This document shows positions 9,393 through 18,589 of a DNA stretch of 64,000 nt, one piece after another. This DNA comes from Acidobacteriota bacterium (GTDB taxonomy: Bacteria; Acidobacteriota; Terriglobia; Terriglobales; Acidobacteriaceae): positions 62,001 to 126,000 of the forward strand of contig JAFDVP010000009.1 of assembly GCA_018268895.1 (NCBI GenBank), in the 5' to 3' direction. A program made the translations under genes and the position numbers. Below the pieces are notes generated by a model that worked only from the letters and a program-made list of their open reading frames with translations, had not been told where the DNA came from and did not search any database. How positions within the stretch are numbered: the first letter of the stretch is position 1; each line of letters starts with the position of its first letter.

Positions 9393-10526
9393 TTACATGT
9401 TGCCGCGCGCCTGTTGTTCGCGCTCAATCGCCTCGAAGAGCGCCTTGAAGTTGCCTTTGCCGAAGCTGCGGCTTCCCTTGCGTTGAATGATCTCAAAGAA
9501 CAGCGTCGGGCGGTCTTCGACGGGGCGGGTGAAGATCTGCAGCATGTAGCCTTCGTCGTCACGGTCGACGAGGATGCCGAGCTTCTCCAGTTCTTCGAGT
9601 GGCTCGTCGATCAGGCCGATGCGTTTTTGCAGCTCGGTGTAATACGTGTGCGGAACGTGCAGAAACTCGATGCCCTGTTCGTGAAGCTTGCTCACGGTGT
9701 GGAGGATGTCTTTAGTAGCCAGTGCGATGTGCTGCACACCGGGGCCGGCGTAGAAATCGAGATACTCCTCGATCTGCGATTTGCGCTTTCCTTCGGCCGG
9801 CTCGTTGATCGGGAATTTGACGTAGCCGTTTCCGTTGGACATGACCTTGGACATGAGCGCGGAGTATTCGGTCGAGATGTCCTTGTCGTCGAAGTGCTGA
9901 TAAAGGGAGAAGCCCATGACGTTTGAGTAGAACTTCACCCATTCGTCCATCTGGTGCCAGCCTACGTTACCGACCATGTGGTCGATGTGAAGGAGGCCGG
10001 TGGGGCGGGCAATGGCGTCGTGTGGCGTGCTGCGAAAGCCGGGTAGAAACGGGCCGTTGTAGGCGCTGCGTTCGACGAAGGTGTGGATGGTGTCGCCGTA
10101 GGTGCGGATGCTTGCGAGGACGGCGCGGCCATGCTCGTCGGAGACGACCTGGGGCTCCATGACGCTGGCGGCCCCGCGTTGCACGGTTTCTCGCCAGGCC
10201 TGGCGTGCATCGTCGACCCAGAGAGCGATCACGCGCACGGCATCGCCGTGGCGGTGGATGTGTTCGGCGATCGGGTTTCCGCTGCGCAGGGGAGTGGTGA
10301 GGACGAAACGTATCTTGCCCTGCTGGACGACATAGGAGGCGCGGTCGCGCTGGCCAGTCTCCGGGCCGGAGTAGGCAACGAGCGACATGCCAAAGGCGGC
10401 TCGGTAGAAGTAAGCAGCCTGTTGCGCGTTGCCCACGTAGAACTCAACGTGGTCGGTCCCTTTCAAAGGGAGAAAGTCCGTGGGAGGATGTGTGTTTGCA
10501 GGCGCGGGTTCGTGGACGGTACCCAT
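9393..10526 (-). CDS. hpd: 4-hydroxyphenylpyruvate dioxygenase
   Basis: Converts 4-hydroxyphenylpyruvate to homogentisate with loss of CO2. The 377-residue product has two vicinal-oxygen-chelate halves. Iron ligands are visible in the second half: His in LLHIDHMVGNV, His in GVQHIALAT and Glu in TLFFEIIQRKG, the usual C-terminal signature. It is the first gene of the hpd-phhA-hmgA-fahA operon. Start chosen at the ATG with GAGGG just upstream. The aminotransferase making 4-hydroxyphenylpyruvate from tyrosine is not in the window; a general aromatic aminotransferase may supply it. Confidence 0.97.
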   Translation of the reverse strand: MGTVHEPAPANTHPPTDFLPLKGTDHVEFYVGNAQQAAYFYRAAFGMSLVAYSGPETGQRDRASYVVQQGKIRFVLTTPLRSGNPIAEHIHRHGDAVRVIALWVDDARQAWRETVQRGAASVMEPQVVSDEHGRAVLASIRTYGDTIHTFVERSAYNGPFLPGFRSTPHDAIARPTGLLHIDHMVGNVGWHQMDEWVKFYSNVMGFSLYQHFDDKDISTEYSALMSKVMSNGNGYVKFPINEPAEGKRKSQIEEYLDFYAGPGVQHIALATKDILHTVSKLHEQGIEFLHVPHTYYTELQKRIGLIDEPLEELEKLGILVDRDDEGYMLQIFTRPVEDRPTLFFEIIQRKGSRSFGKGNFKALFEAIEREQQARGNM

Positions 10527-10698
10527 GAGAAGCCCTCATTTCGCCGGAGCGGTACAGGGCCGCATCGACGGCAGGAAGCAGGATAGGCTTCCTGTGCGAA
10601 ACAGGGAATAGGCGAGCCGATGAAATGAACAAGACTCGACCCCTGGCGGTCCAGTGTTGCTGTATCTATATGTTTATCAATAGATTGCGAAATTGATA
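10527..10698 (-). promoter_or_regulatory. Leader/promoter region of the hpd operon with inverted repeats
   Basis: The gap between the AraC-type gene and hpd contains TATCAAT/ATTGATA (10675-10681 with 10692-10698, 10-bp spacer), just after the AraC stop codon, and a second repeat AGGAAGC/GCTTCCT nearer hpd. The first could be an operator or a weak terminator. The presence of a promoter here is inferred from the 172-bp gap. Confidence 0.4.
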
Positions 10699-11649
10699 TC
10701 AGCCAGCGAGGAGGGTGTGACTGCGGTTGGTTGCGTGAAGAGAGTACTGCCCGGGGGTGATGCCGAGGATACGTTTGAACTGCCGGGTCAGATGGCTCTG
10801 ATCGACGAAGCCCGCCCGGACGGCGACTTCGACGACCGGTATGCCAGCGCGCAAGAGGGAGGCAGCGTGTTCGATGCGTAGCTGAGTGATGTAAGCATGA
10901 GGCGTGAGCCCGACGGTCTCCCTGAATGTCCTTAGAAAGTGGGAGGCGCTGAAGGAGGAGAGGCTGGCAAGCTCTTTCAGGCTGGGGTTTCGGGTGTAAT
11001 TGGCTTCGAGATATTGGCGCGCATGGTCGATGCGGGTATTGTCGAAATCGAGCTTTGCACGAGGAGCCTGCATAGTGGAATACCGCTCGGTTAGATGAGA
11101 GAAGATCGAGAGGAGTTGAGATTCAAAACGAAGTTTGTCTCCGGGATATTCCAGCTCGAGATGGAGCCTTAAGAGGCTGGAGGCGAGAAGGCTGTCCTGA
11201 ACAAAGGGTTTGTGAAACCTCAGGTCGCGCACGGCACAGCTTTGTGTGAGCGACGCAAAGAGGTTCACATCCAGATAGAACATACGGAAGCTCCAGCCGC
11301 TTGTGCCGGCGGGTGCGGGAGCATGTGTTTCACCGGGATTGAGAAGGATAATCGTACCGGCACCCAGAACGTGGTTGCGGCCGCGGAAGTAGGAGCTCAT
11401 GGAGCCCGAGTCGACAACTCCAATTGCCGGAACCCGATGGAAGTGCCTGGCGAACTGATAGTTGCGGTACGATCCCTGAAAAACTTCCACGCCTTCGAGG
11501 CTGGTGTTTCGCCAGATTCTGGCCTGATCGCCGGGCAAAAGCGGTCTGTCGCTATGGTCGCGCTGAATCTCTGACTCGGAGGCCCTCAGAATCTGTGGGG
11601 TACTTGGGCCTGGAGAAGGGTCTCCGGCATCACTGTCCGCGCCGTTCAT
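10699..11649 (-). CDS. AraC family transcriptional regulator
   Basis: A 316-residue regulator. The N-terminal cupin-like sensing domain (about 50-200) includes the HFHRVPAIGVVDSG strand and GTIILLNPGETH, typical of AraC ligand-binding barrels. The C-terminal double helix-turn-helix (about 210-310) contains LKELASLSSFSASHFLRTF and the signature GFVDQSHLTRQFKRILG. It lies upstream of hpd on the same strand and is divergent from the efflux operon, so it could control either or both. Tyrosine or an intermediate is a plausible ligand for the first option and a toxic compound for the second. The start is uncertain because the first 40 residues are low in recognisable structure. Confidence 0.9.
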   Translation of the reverse strand: MNGADSDAGDPSPGPSTPQILRASESEIQRDHSDRPLLPGDQARIWRNTSLEGVEVFQGSYRNYQFARHFHRVPAIGVVDSGSMSSYFRGRNHVLGAGTIILLNPGETHAPAPAGTSGWSFRMFYLDVNLFASLTQSCAVRDLRFHKPFVQDSLLASSLLRLHLELEYPGDKLRFESQLLSIFSHLTERYSTMQAPRAKLDFDNTRIDHARQYLEANYTRNPSLKELASLSSFSASHFLRTFRETVGLTPHAYITQLRIEHAASLLRAGIPVVEVAVRAGFVDQSHLTRQFKRILGITPGQYSLHATNRSHTLLAG

Positions 11650-11732
11650 TCTTCAACAGGATATCAACTTTCCATGCCGAAAAGCGATTTTGTACAAGAC
11701 AGTGGATTGCATGCCAAACCACAATCTAATGT

Positions 11733-13172
11733 GTGTGCCGATTGTGTTTACGTCCGCTGTTTTTTCTTTTTCTATCAATCACATCCCTGCCGGCCATGGC
11801 GCAGCGCGCCCCGGTCTCGCCGAATACGCCGTGGGTGCCAACGCGCGATCTGTTTGGCGGAAAACCGGCGCCTCTTTACCGGCATGAGGCGGAGCTGAAT
11901 GAGGACCGTCCTTATACGCTTGGGGAACTGATCGACATTGCCGAAGCAAACAATCCGTCGACCCATGCGGCCTGGGAGCGTGCGCGGGTGGCAGCGGCGT
12001 CTGTGGGGATTGCCAGAAGCGAACTTTATCCGACGGTGATTGCGGCGGCAGCAGGACGAACATTTCTGAGTCCGCCGCTGCTGTATCAGACCTTTGTTTT
12101 GCAGGACATCGGGGCGTTCGAGGCGACGCTTAAGCTCGATTACACACTGGTGGATTTTGGTGCGAGGCGCGACGAGATTACGGCGGCCAAGGCGCGTCTG
12201 CTGGCCTCAAATTTAACATTCAACAACCAGCACCTGGTGCTGATTCAACAGGTTTCGGCGGCGTACTACAACCTGCTCAATGCAACGGGCCTGCGCGAGG
12301 CTGCGGAGGTAAACCTTCGCGACGCGCAGGCGGTGGAAGATGCCGTTCGTGACCGGAAGGCCAATGGTCTGGCGACGCTTCCGGATGTGCTGGAGGCCCG
12401 CGCCACCACGGCGAAAGCCGACTATGAGCTGCAAAGCGCGCGAGGAGCAGAGCAGACGGCCTTCGGCGATCTGGCGACCATCCTGACCGCTACGCCGACG
12501 AAGCCATTCAAGGTGCAGTCGCTCAAAGACCTGCAAATACCGGAGTCGCTGGACCAGAGCGTGGACGAGGCGATTGAAGGCGCCTACAAGACACGCCCCG
12601 ATCTGCTTGCCGATATTGAGCGCGTGCGCGCCGCGGATGCCGAGGTGAAGTATGCCCGCTCGGCGTATTTTCCCAAGCTGGAGTTCGATGGCTCAAAGGG
12701 ATGGTTGCGCGCATGGGGCCAGCAGGAGAAGTTTAACGGGACGTATGGAAAGACATACACCTACGATGCGCGGCTGGGGCTTACCTGGACGGTCTTCGAT
12801 GGCTTCAAGCGAGAGAGTCGTCTGGCGCAGGCAAAGGCCGAGCGTGCGGCGGCTGAAGAAGAGGTGAGAGAGAAGGAAGACGCGATTGCTGACCACGTAT
12901 GGGGCGACTACGCCAATGCCGTGACGGCGTTGCACGAGCGTCAGGCGGCGACGTCGCTGCTGAACGCGTCCGGCGAGTCCTACTCGGCTGCCGTTGAGTC
13001 GTACAAGGATGGTGTGAGGAACATTCTGGATGTGCTCTCTGCGGAGCGGGACCTGGCCCATGCGCGGGCGACCGATGTCACGGCGCGCACACAGGTGCTT
13101 CAGAGCTTCATGAACCTCGCGTTCAGAACCGGTGACCTGCTCATGCAACATCCGAAAGGCAATCGTCCATAA
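11733..13172 (+). CDS. TolC family outer-membrane efflux channel (MdtP-like)
   Basis: About 479 residues with an N-terminal signal peptide (LFFLFLSITSLPAMAQ). Two repeated outer-membrane efflux protein domains follow, rich in long heptad-like helices (for example AEANNPSTHAAWERARVAAA and the matching region near residue 285). The channel spans outer membrane and periplasm and docks with the adaptor. Start is GTG 11733 or TTG 11742; both give the same signal peptide. The stop is 2 bp before the YtcA-like gene, showing an operon with the adaptor and FUSC pump downstream. By synteny it corresponds to E. coli mdtP, though gene order differs (the channel is first here). Confidence 0.92.
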   Translation: MCRLCLRPLFFLFLSITSLPAMAQRAPVSPNTPWVPTRDLFGGKPAPLYRHEAELNEDRPYTLGELIDIAEANNPSTHAAWERARVAAASVGIARSELYPTVIAAAAGRTFLSPPLLYQTFVLQDIGAFEATLKLDYTLVDFGARRDEITAAKARLLASNLTFNNQHLVLIQQVSAAYYNLLNATGLREAAEVNLRDAQAVEDAVRDRKANGLATLPDVLEARATTAKADYELQSARGAEQTAFGDLATILTATPTKPFKVQSLKDLQIPESLDQSVDEAIEGAYKTRPDLLADIERVRAADAEVKYARSAYFPKLEFDGSKGWLRAWGQQEKFNGTYGKTYTYDARLGLTWTVFDGFKRESRLAQAKAERAAAEEEVREKEDAIADHVWGDYANAVTALHERQAATSLLNASGESYSAAVESYKDGVRNILDVLSAERDLAHARATDVTARTQVLQSFMNLAFRTGDLLMQHPKGNRP

Positions 13173-13174
13173 AC

Positions 13175-13474
13175 ATGCAAAAGAACATGAAACGGCAAAT
13201 ACAACTTGCGAATATGAGGTGTCTGGGGTTGGCAGCAGTTTCGATCGCTGTTGCAGCGCTCAGCGGTTGTTCGCTCTCTCCATCGATCAATGTGATGGGA
13301 TCGTACTTTCCCGCATGGATCGTCTGCTGCGTGGCAGGGGTTGGCGTGACGGCGCTGGCGCACTATCTGTTCGCGCGATGGAAGCTCTTCGATGAGCTTT
13401 GGCCGCTGCCGCTGCTTTATCCCTGCCTGGTTTGCTTTGTGAGCTGCTTTTTGTGGCTCACGCTGTTTCGATAG
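13175..13474 (+). CDS. ytcA: YtcA family lipoprotein
   Basis: A 99-residue protein with a lipoprotein signal: hydrophobic stretch then lipobox ALSGC with Cys at residue 32, followed by SLSPSINVMGSYFPAW, which is the conserved block of the E. coli YtcA family. Two further membrane segments follow (about 45-65 and 75-98). YtcA-type genes are known next to mdtNOP multidrug-resistance genes, and the same association is seen here: TolC-type gene 2 bp upstream and HlyD-type gene 12 bp downstream. Its molecular role is not known; it may be an accessory subunit of the pump. Confidence 0.85.
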   Translation: MQKNMKRQIQLANMRCLGLAAVSIAVAALSGCSLSPSINVMGSYFPAWIVCCVAGVGVTALAHYLFARWKLFDELWPLPLLYPCLVCFVSCFLWLTLFR

Positions 13475-13486
13475 TGAGGTCTCTGC

Positions 13487-14707
13487 TTGAACGACGATAG
13501 ACAACAATTACGCAAGTACACTTTGCGAGGAAACCTGATCAGCGGCTTTATCGTTCTGGGCGCTCTGCTGGCCGGAGCCATGGTGGTTTACACGGTAGCA
13601 AGCTATCCGCGTACCGACGACGCTGAAGTGGTAGCGAACCTGATCGGGATGGCGCCCCTGGTCGCCGGGCCGGTGGTCGAGCTTCCTGTCCACGACAACG
13701 ATTTTGTGAAGAAGGGGAGCCTTCTGTACAAGATCGACGATCGCCCTTACCTGTATGCGTTGCAGGATGCACTGTCTGCGCAGCAGCGTCTTGAGGGAGA
13801 GATTGAGAATGAGACGCGGCGCATCTCCGCCGAGCGAAGCAGGGTCGACGTTGCCAGCGCCGGAAGGCAGAGCGCGGTGGCGAATGAGGCAAGGGCGGAT
13901 GACGAGATCAAGGTGAGCGAGGCAGCGATCGCGCAGGCCGACGCGTCGCTGACGCAGGCCAAGGCCGATGCGGACTACGCGGTGGGAAACCTGCATCGCA
14001 TTGAGCCGCTGCTGGCGAAGGAGTTTGTCACTCCGGATGATGTGCACCGCGCGAAGTCGCTGGCCGAGGCAAAGACGGCCGCAGTCGCGCAGGCGCAGTC
14101 GAGCCTCGCTCTGGCCAAGGCAAAGCTGCTGTCGGCTACGGCGCAGAAGCAACAGGCTGTCGCGCAACTGACGCAGACCGAGGCGCAGGTCAGGGAGTCG
14201 TCGCAGGGTGTTCTTGTGCTGGCTCCGCTGATTGCACAGAGGGAGAGCAGGGCCGCGGCCGTTCGTCTTGCGCGCTACAACTACGAGCAGTGCAGCGTGG
14301 TGGCGCCGTTCGATGCACGCGTGACCAACCTGACGATCTCGGAGGGTGAGTATGCCAAGGTTGGGCAGCAGATGTTTACGCTCATCGATACGCGCACCTG
14401 GTGGGTGCTGGCAAACTTCCGCGAGACACAGATCCACAGCCTTCAGGCCGGCACAAACGCGGATATCTACCTCATGGCGAACCCGAACAAGCGACTGCGC
14501 GGGACGGTGGAGAGCGTGGGGTTCGGAGTGACTCCCGACCCCGATGTTGTAGGGAAGTTGTCGCAGGGACTGCCTGATGTGCAGCGGACGCTGAACTGGG
14601 TGCGCCTTGCATCGCGCTATCCTGTGCGGATCAGAATTCTCGACCCGCCAGCCGGCGGTTTGAGAGTGGGGGAAGTTGCGATTGTCGGAATGCGGCGGCA
14701 TAGCTGA
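13487..14707 (+). CDS. mdtN: HlyD/EmrA-type membrane fusion protein (MdtN-like)
   Basis: Periplasmic adaptor linking an inner-membrane pump to the outer-membrane channel. It is 406 residues with one N-terminal membrane anchor (about 17-40) followed by the barrel-sandwich half DDAEVVANLIGMAPLVAGPV, a long Ala/Gln/Lys-rich coiled-coil hairpin (about 100-245) and the closing lipoyl/beta-barrel part with VVAPFDARVTNL and TRTWWVLANFRE. The hairpin makes it longer than E. coli MdtN. It begins at a TTG (13487) behind GTGAGG, since no ATG is well placed, and its TGA overlaps the ATG of the FUSC gene, so the two are translationally coupled. Confidence 0.9.
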   Translation: MNDDRQQLRKYTLRGNLISGFIVLGALLAGAMVVYTVASYPRTDDAEVVANLIGMAPLVAGPVVELPVHDNDFVKKGSLLYKIDDRPYLYALQDALSAQQRLEGEIENETRRISAERSRVDVASAGRQSAVANEARADDEIKVSEAAIAQADASLTQAKADADYAVGNLHRIEPLLAKEFVTPDDVHRAKSLAEAKTAAVAQAQSSLALAKAKLLSATAQKQQAVAQLTQTEAQVRESSQGVLVLAPLIAQRESRAAAVRLARYNYEQCSVVAPFDARVTNLTISEGEYAKVGQQMFTLIDTRTWWVLANFRETQIHSLQAGTNADIYLMANPNKRLRGTVESVGFGVTPDPDVVGKLSQGLPDVQRTLNWVRLASRYPVRIRILDPPAGGLRVGEVAIVGMRRHS

Positions 14708-16830
14708 TGGGCGACACGTTGAGCGCCGGCGCCGCCGTTCTGGCGGAGAGTGAATCGGAGGTATCCAGGTCCGGTTCGCTGTGGTCGTTGCTTCAGGCCG
14801 AGTTGAGCCCGTATCCAGGCCGGGGCCTTCTGGCCTTCCGCATGGTGCTCTCATGCACGCTTGTCATGCTCTGGATCATTGTCTTCAAGGTCCCGGGGGC
14901 GGCGTTGGGCGCGTACTATCCAATGCTGGTGTCCAGAGACAATCTGCGTTCCACGCGGCGCTCGGCGTTCTGGATAGCGACGGCTGCTGTTCTGGGTACG
15001 GTTTCCGTTGTGCTGGGAGCGATGCTGTTTCTCGGCGCTCCCTTGCTGCATCTGGCGTGGGTCTGCATCAGTCTGTGTGCTGTCTTTTATCTTGTCAGCG
15101 CGCTCAGGGTATATGAGGCGGCGCTCGCGCTTGGCCTGTTCGTCACGACGGCGATTACGATCTGGGACCAGCGTATCTCGGCCGATCTTCGGTTGCGCCA
15201 GACGCTTTTTACGCTGCTCGCCATCCTGATTGGGTGCGCTGTTGCGGTGGCGATCGAGTATCTGTTCTCCCGGACCCATCCGCCGGATGCAGTGATCGGT
15301 GGAATCGAGCAGCGGTTGGATATCGCCGTCAAGATTCTGGAAGAGCGCTCCGGCGCAGCATTGGAACGCAGGCGGCTTGTGCATGAGGTGAGGCGCTATT
15401 CTCGAAGGGGAACCGGCGCTCTACGCGAACTGATAGCGCAGTCCGACTATGGCTTTCAGGAGCAGCAGCGTCTTTCCACGGCGGTTGGCCTGGTGGGCCG
15501 GTTGATTGAACTCTCCTCCACGTTGATTGAAACGGAGCACGTGACCACGGAGAAGGACAGCGAGCGTTGCTTGGCAATTGCGCGGAATATCGTTCTCATC
15601 CGCGAGAGCCTTTCACGCGGGGAGATTGCAGAGTGGATCGACATCGATGACGAGCACGAAGCGGTCATGCCGATCCTTATCGAAATGGAACGAACGGTCG
15701 ACCTGCTTGCGGAGAGTCTGTCGCAACCGATGCGCGAGGGAAGAGAGAAAGGCCGAACTCGACGGTCTCCTGAGCAAACACGGATATTTGTAGCGGACGC
15801 TTTTCGCGACAGCCGGCACATCAAGTTCGCGATTCGCGGCGGGGCCAGCGCGATTGCATGCTACATGTTCTACATGAGCGTGGGGTGGGTCGGCCTCAGC
15901 GCATCGATTGCCACCTGCGTTCTCACTGCCTTGCCTGTGACGGGAGCATCGAGGCATAAACAACTGCTGCGTTTTGCAGGCGTGGTAGTTGGGGCCTGTG
16001 TCATTGGGTTTACAGCGCAGGCGGTCATTCTGCCGCAGATCGATTCCATCTTCAGCTACACGTTGCTCTTTGCCGCGATCGTTTTCCTGGGAGCATGGAT
16101 TGCCACATCCGGCCCGCGTATTGCCTACTGCGGAGCGCAGATTGTTCTTGCCTATGAGCTGGTGAACCTGAATCGCTTCTCCATCAATCCGTCGCTGGTG
16201 CCTGCGCGCGATACCGTGCTGGGGATTCTGCTGGCGATTGTGGCAATGTGGTTGATCTTCGACCACCTCTGGGCGACGACTTCGCTGGAGTCGCTGCGGT
16301 CCGTTCTGGTAAGAACAATTCGTGAGATCGCCGAACTGGAGAATGCCCTTGTAAAGGAAGGGCCGGCTGTGGAGGCGCTTCTGGAAGCTCGCACTCATGA
16401 GATCATGGGGCGATTCGAGAGGCTCCGCACGCTGATGGATGTATCGGCCTTCGAGGCGTTTCCAAAGGCCGCGCCCGATGAGGAGCTGGTGCAACGCACA
16501 AGGGACTACCTGCCGCAGCTGAGAAGCATTCTTCTGATCAAGACCGGTTTGATGCAGCACCGGGTGGTCTCGGGAGACTATTGCAAGAGCGATACCGCGC
16601 TTCAAATCCAGAGGCGCTGTTCTGTGTTGCTGATGGATGCTGCCGGCCATATCGAGCAGGATCGGGCTGATAAGAAGCGCGAAGACTCGCCGGGCGATCG
16701 CGAGATGCAGACCAGGATACGAACAGAGATTGCGCTTGCACGCAGCGGCGAGCTGAATTGCAACCTGACGGAACTGCGCCTCTGTTCATCGCTCTTCGAT
16801 GTTGTACGGCATCTATCGGCGACGACTTAG
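14707..16830 (+). CDS. mdtO: FUSC family inner-membrane transporter (MdtO-like)
   Basis: A 707-residue protein with two blocks of membrane helices (about 40-185 and 365-505), each followed by a cytoplasmic helical region. This is the fusaric-acid-resistance/aromatic acid exporter architecture, also found in E. coli MdtO and AaeB. It probably exports aromatic or other amphipathic toxins with the upstream adaptor and channel. It overlaps the adaptor stop by one base (TGATG). Proximity to an aromatic amino-acid degradation operon makes an aromatic substrate attractive, but that is inference only. Confidence 0.88.
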   Translation: MGDTLSAGAAVLAESESEVSRSGSLWSLLQAELSPYPGRGLLAFRMVLSCTLVMLWIIVFKVPGAALGAYYPMLVSRDNLRSTRRSAFWIATAAVLGTVSVVLGAMLFLGAPLLHLAWVCISLCAVFYLVSALRVYEAALALGLFVTTAITIWDQRISADLRLRQTLFTLLAILIGCAVAVAIEYLFSRTHPPDAVIGGIEQRLDIAVKILEERSGAALERRRLVHEVRRYSRRGTGALRELIAQSDYGFQEQQRLSTAVGLVGRLIELSSTLIETEHVTTEKDSERCLAIARNIVLIRESLSRGEIAEWIDIDDEHEAVMPILIEMERTVDLLAESLSQPMREGREKGRTRRSPEQTRIFVADAFRDSRHIKFAIRGGASAIACYMFYMSVGWVGLSASIATCVLTALPVTGASRHKQLLRFAGVVVGACVIGFTAQAVILPQIDSIFSYTLLFAAIVFLGAWIATSGPRIAYCGAQIVLAYELVNLNRFSINPSLVPARDTVLGILLAIVAMWLIFDHLWATTSLESLRSVLVRTIREIAELENALVKEGPAVEALLEARTHEIMGRFERLRTLMDVSAFEAFPKAAPDEELVQRTRDYLPQLRSILLIKTGLMQHRVVSGDYCKSDTALQIQRRCSVLLMDAAGHIEQDRADKKREDSPGDREMQTRIRTEIALARSGELNCNLTELRLCSSLFDVVRHLSATT

Positions 16831-16928
16831 CAGAGGTGCGATTGCAAGACTGTCTCGGGCGGAACTGTAAAATCTCCAGCAGGGACACACCCCAGATAAA
16901 GCAGGAGCGCTTCTGCTGGAAAGAAAAA

Positions 16929-18422
16929 ATGTCTATCAATCGGCGTAGTTTCATAGGACTCACCGCTGCTGCTGCCACACAAGCCAGGCCGGCCTTCGGG
17001 CTTGGTGAGTCGATCTCTTCGAGCGACAGCAAGCGTCCCAACTTTCTTTTTTTGATTGCGGACGATCTGATGTTTCGAACGATCGGCTCGATCAGTAACC
17101 TCGAGGTTCATACGCCGAATATCGATAAGCTGGCGAAAGCGGGCTGTCACTTTACCCACTGCTTTCATCAGGGTTCGTGGACGGGGGCTATCTGCGTTGC
17201 CAGCCGGACGATGTTGAACACGGGGCTGACGGCCTTCCATGCCAACCGCGCGGACTCCGCGAACCAGGCAGGGAATACTCCAGTCTGGGGCCAGACGCTA
17301 CGTGCCGCCGGTTACGACACTTACATCACCGGGAAGTGGCACCTCGATGCGGTGATGCTGCAGCGGTCGTTTTCGGAGATGGGACCTGTTGCGCCGGGCT
17401 ATCTGCCTTCGACTTCCGACATGTATAACCGGCCCGCGCCGGGCAACCACTGGGATCCGGCGAACCGATCGCTGCTTGGCCACTGGCTGAAGAAGAAGCT
17501 CTGGCTCAACAGCAAAGACGATACGATCCAGCATTCAAGTGAACTGTACGCAGATGCAGCGGTGGATCATCTGCGCCGCGCCGTGCCAAAGCGCCAGACG
17601 CCCTTCTTTATGTATGTGGGATTCAACGCGCCCCATGACCCGCGGCAGGCTCCGCAAGAGTACCTGGATATGTATCCCGCGGAGAAGATTGCGATTCCGC
17701 CGAACTTTCTTCCGGAACACCCCTTCGATCAGGGCGACCACAAGACGCGCGATGAACTGCTTGCGCCTTTTCCACGGACGGAGCAGGATGTGCGAGTGCA
17801 CCGGCGGGAGTACTACGCCATCATCACGCATATGGATGCGCAAATAGGCCGCATTCTGGATGCGCTGAAGGCCTCAGGCAAAGCGGAGAATACCTATGTG
17901 ATTCTTACGGCGGACCATGGGCTTGCTGTTGGAGAGCATGGCCTGATGGGGAAGCAGAACCAGTACGAATGCTCCATGCGTATGCCGCTCATCATTGCCG
18001 GGCCTGGAATCAAGGCCGGTAAGCAGGTCGATGAGCTGGTGTATCAGCATTCGATGTATGCAACGACATGCGAGCTGGCGAACGTGCCGGTCCCACCGCA
18101 TGTCGAGTTCCCGTCGCTGGCTCCCATGCTGCATTCCGGCAATCCTGAGCCGGTGAACGATGCCATGTTCGGGTGGCTAAACGTTCTGCAGCGTTCGATA
18201 CGGACGAAACGGCATAAGCTGATCTTCTATGCGCACTTGAATCGCTATCAGGTGTTCGACCTTGAGAAGGACCCGTGGGAGATGCACGATCTGGTCGAAG
18301 ACCCGCTGTATGCGCAGGTGAAGACGGAACTTATCGCATTGCTGAAGCAGAAGCAGCGGGAGCTTGGCGATCCGATGGACATCGACCACCCTAAAGCGGT
18401 TCCACCGGGAAATGCCTACTGA
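16929..18422 (+). CDS. Tat-exported sulfatase (S1 family) with variant CVASR active site
   Basis: A 497-residue sulfatase of the alkaline-phosphatase superfamily. NRRSFIG at the N-terminus is a Tat-type signal. Metal-binding Asp residues lie in LIADDL (45-46) and in the later TADHGLAVGEHG. The formylglycine motif, normally CxPSR, reads C89-V-A-S-R here, with Ala for Pro. A close paralogue at 44875-46353 has the standard CVPSR, and the two share long blocks around it (FTHCFHQGSW). The ATG at 16929 is chosen over longer starts because the Tat signal begins there and GGAAAG precedes it. The 98-bp gap from the efflux operon suggests a separate transcript. Substrate probably a sulfated sugar. Confidence 0.9.
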   Translation: MSINRRSFIGLTAAAATQARPAFGLGESISSSDSKRPNFLFLIADDLMFRTIGSISNLEVHTPNIDKLAKAGCHFTHCFHQGSWTGAICVASRTMLNTGLTAFHANRADSANQAGNTPVWGQTLRAAGYDTYITGKWHLDAVMLQRSFSEMGPVAPGYLPSTSDMYNRPAPGNHWDPANRSLLGHWLKKKLWLNSKDDTIQHSSELYADAAVDHLRRAVPKRQTPFFMYVGFNAPHDPRQAPQEYLDMYPAEKIAIPPNFLPEHPFDQGDHKTRDELLAPFPRTEQDVRVHRREYYAIITHMDAQIGRILDALKASGKAENTYVILTADHGLAVGEHGLMGKQNQYECSMRMPLIIAGPGIKAGKQVDELVYQHSMYATTCELANVPVPPHVEFPSLAPMLHSGNPEPVNDAMFGWLNVLQRSIRTKRHKLIFYAHLNRYQVFDLEKDPWEMHDLVEDPLYAQVKTELIALLKQKQRELGDPMDIDHPKAVPPGNAY

Positions 18423-18515
18423 TTTTCGCGCAAGATTGCAGATTGCTCTAATTTTGAGTTGACAGACTGGCGTTCTGCACGGCAACATCGATTCGTTAGC
18501 GGCAGAGAATAGAGC

Positions 18516-18569
18516 GCCGCCCCTGAGACTGTGCGCAGTGCGCGTGCAGGTATGGGGCGGCTCTTGCTT
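18516..18569 (+). terminator. Possible terminator after the sulfatase gene
   Basis: GCCGCCCC (18516-18523) pairs with GGGGCGGC (18554-18561), followed by TCTTGCTTT. The loop is long (30 bases) and itself contains a small GC-rich repeat, so the structure is less certain than the others in the window. Confidence 0.45.
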
Positions 18570-18589
18570 TAACGAAAGAAAGGTGAACG

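Noticed and set aside
13508..14854. 448-codon minus-strand frame over the adaptor gene
   Set aside because: Antisense to the coiled-coil adaptor; long repeats of His, Arg and Gln are an artefact of the opposite strand.
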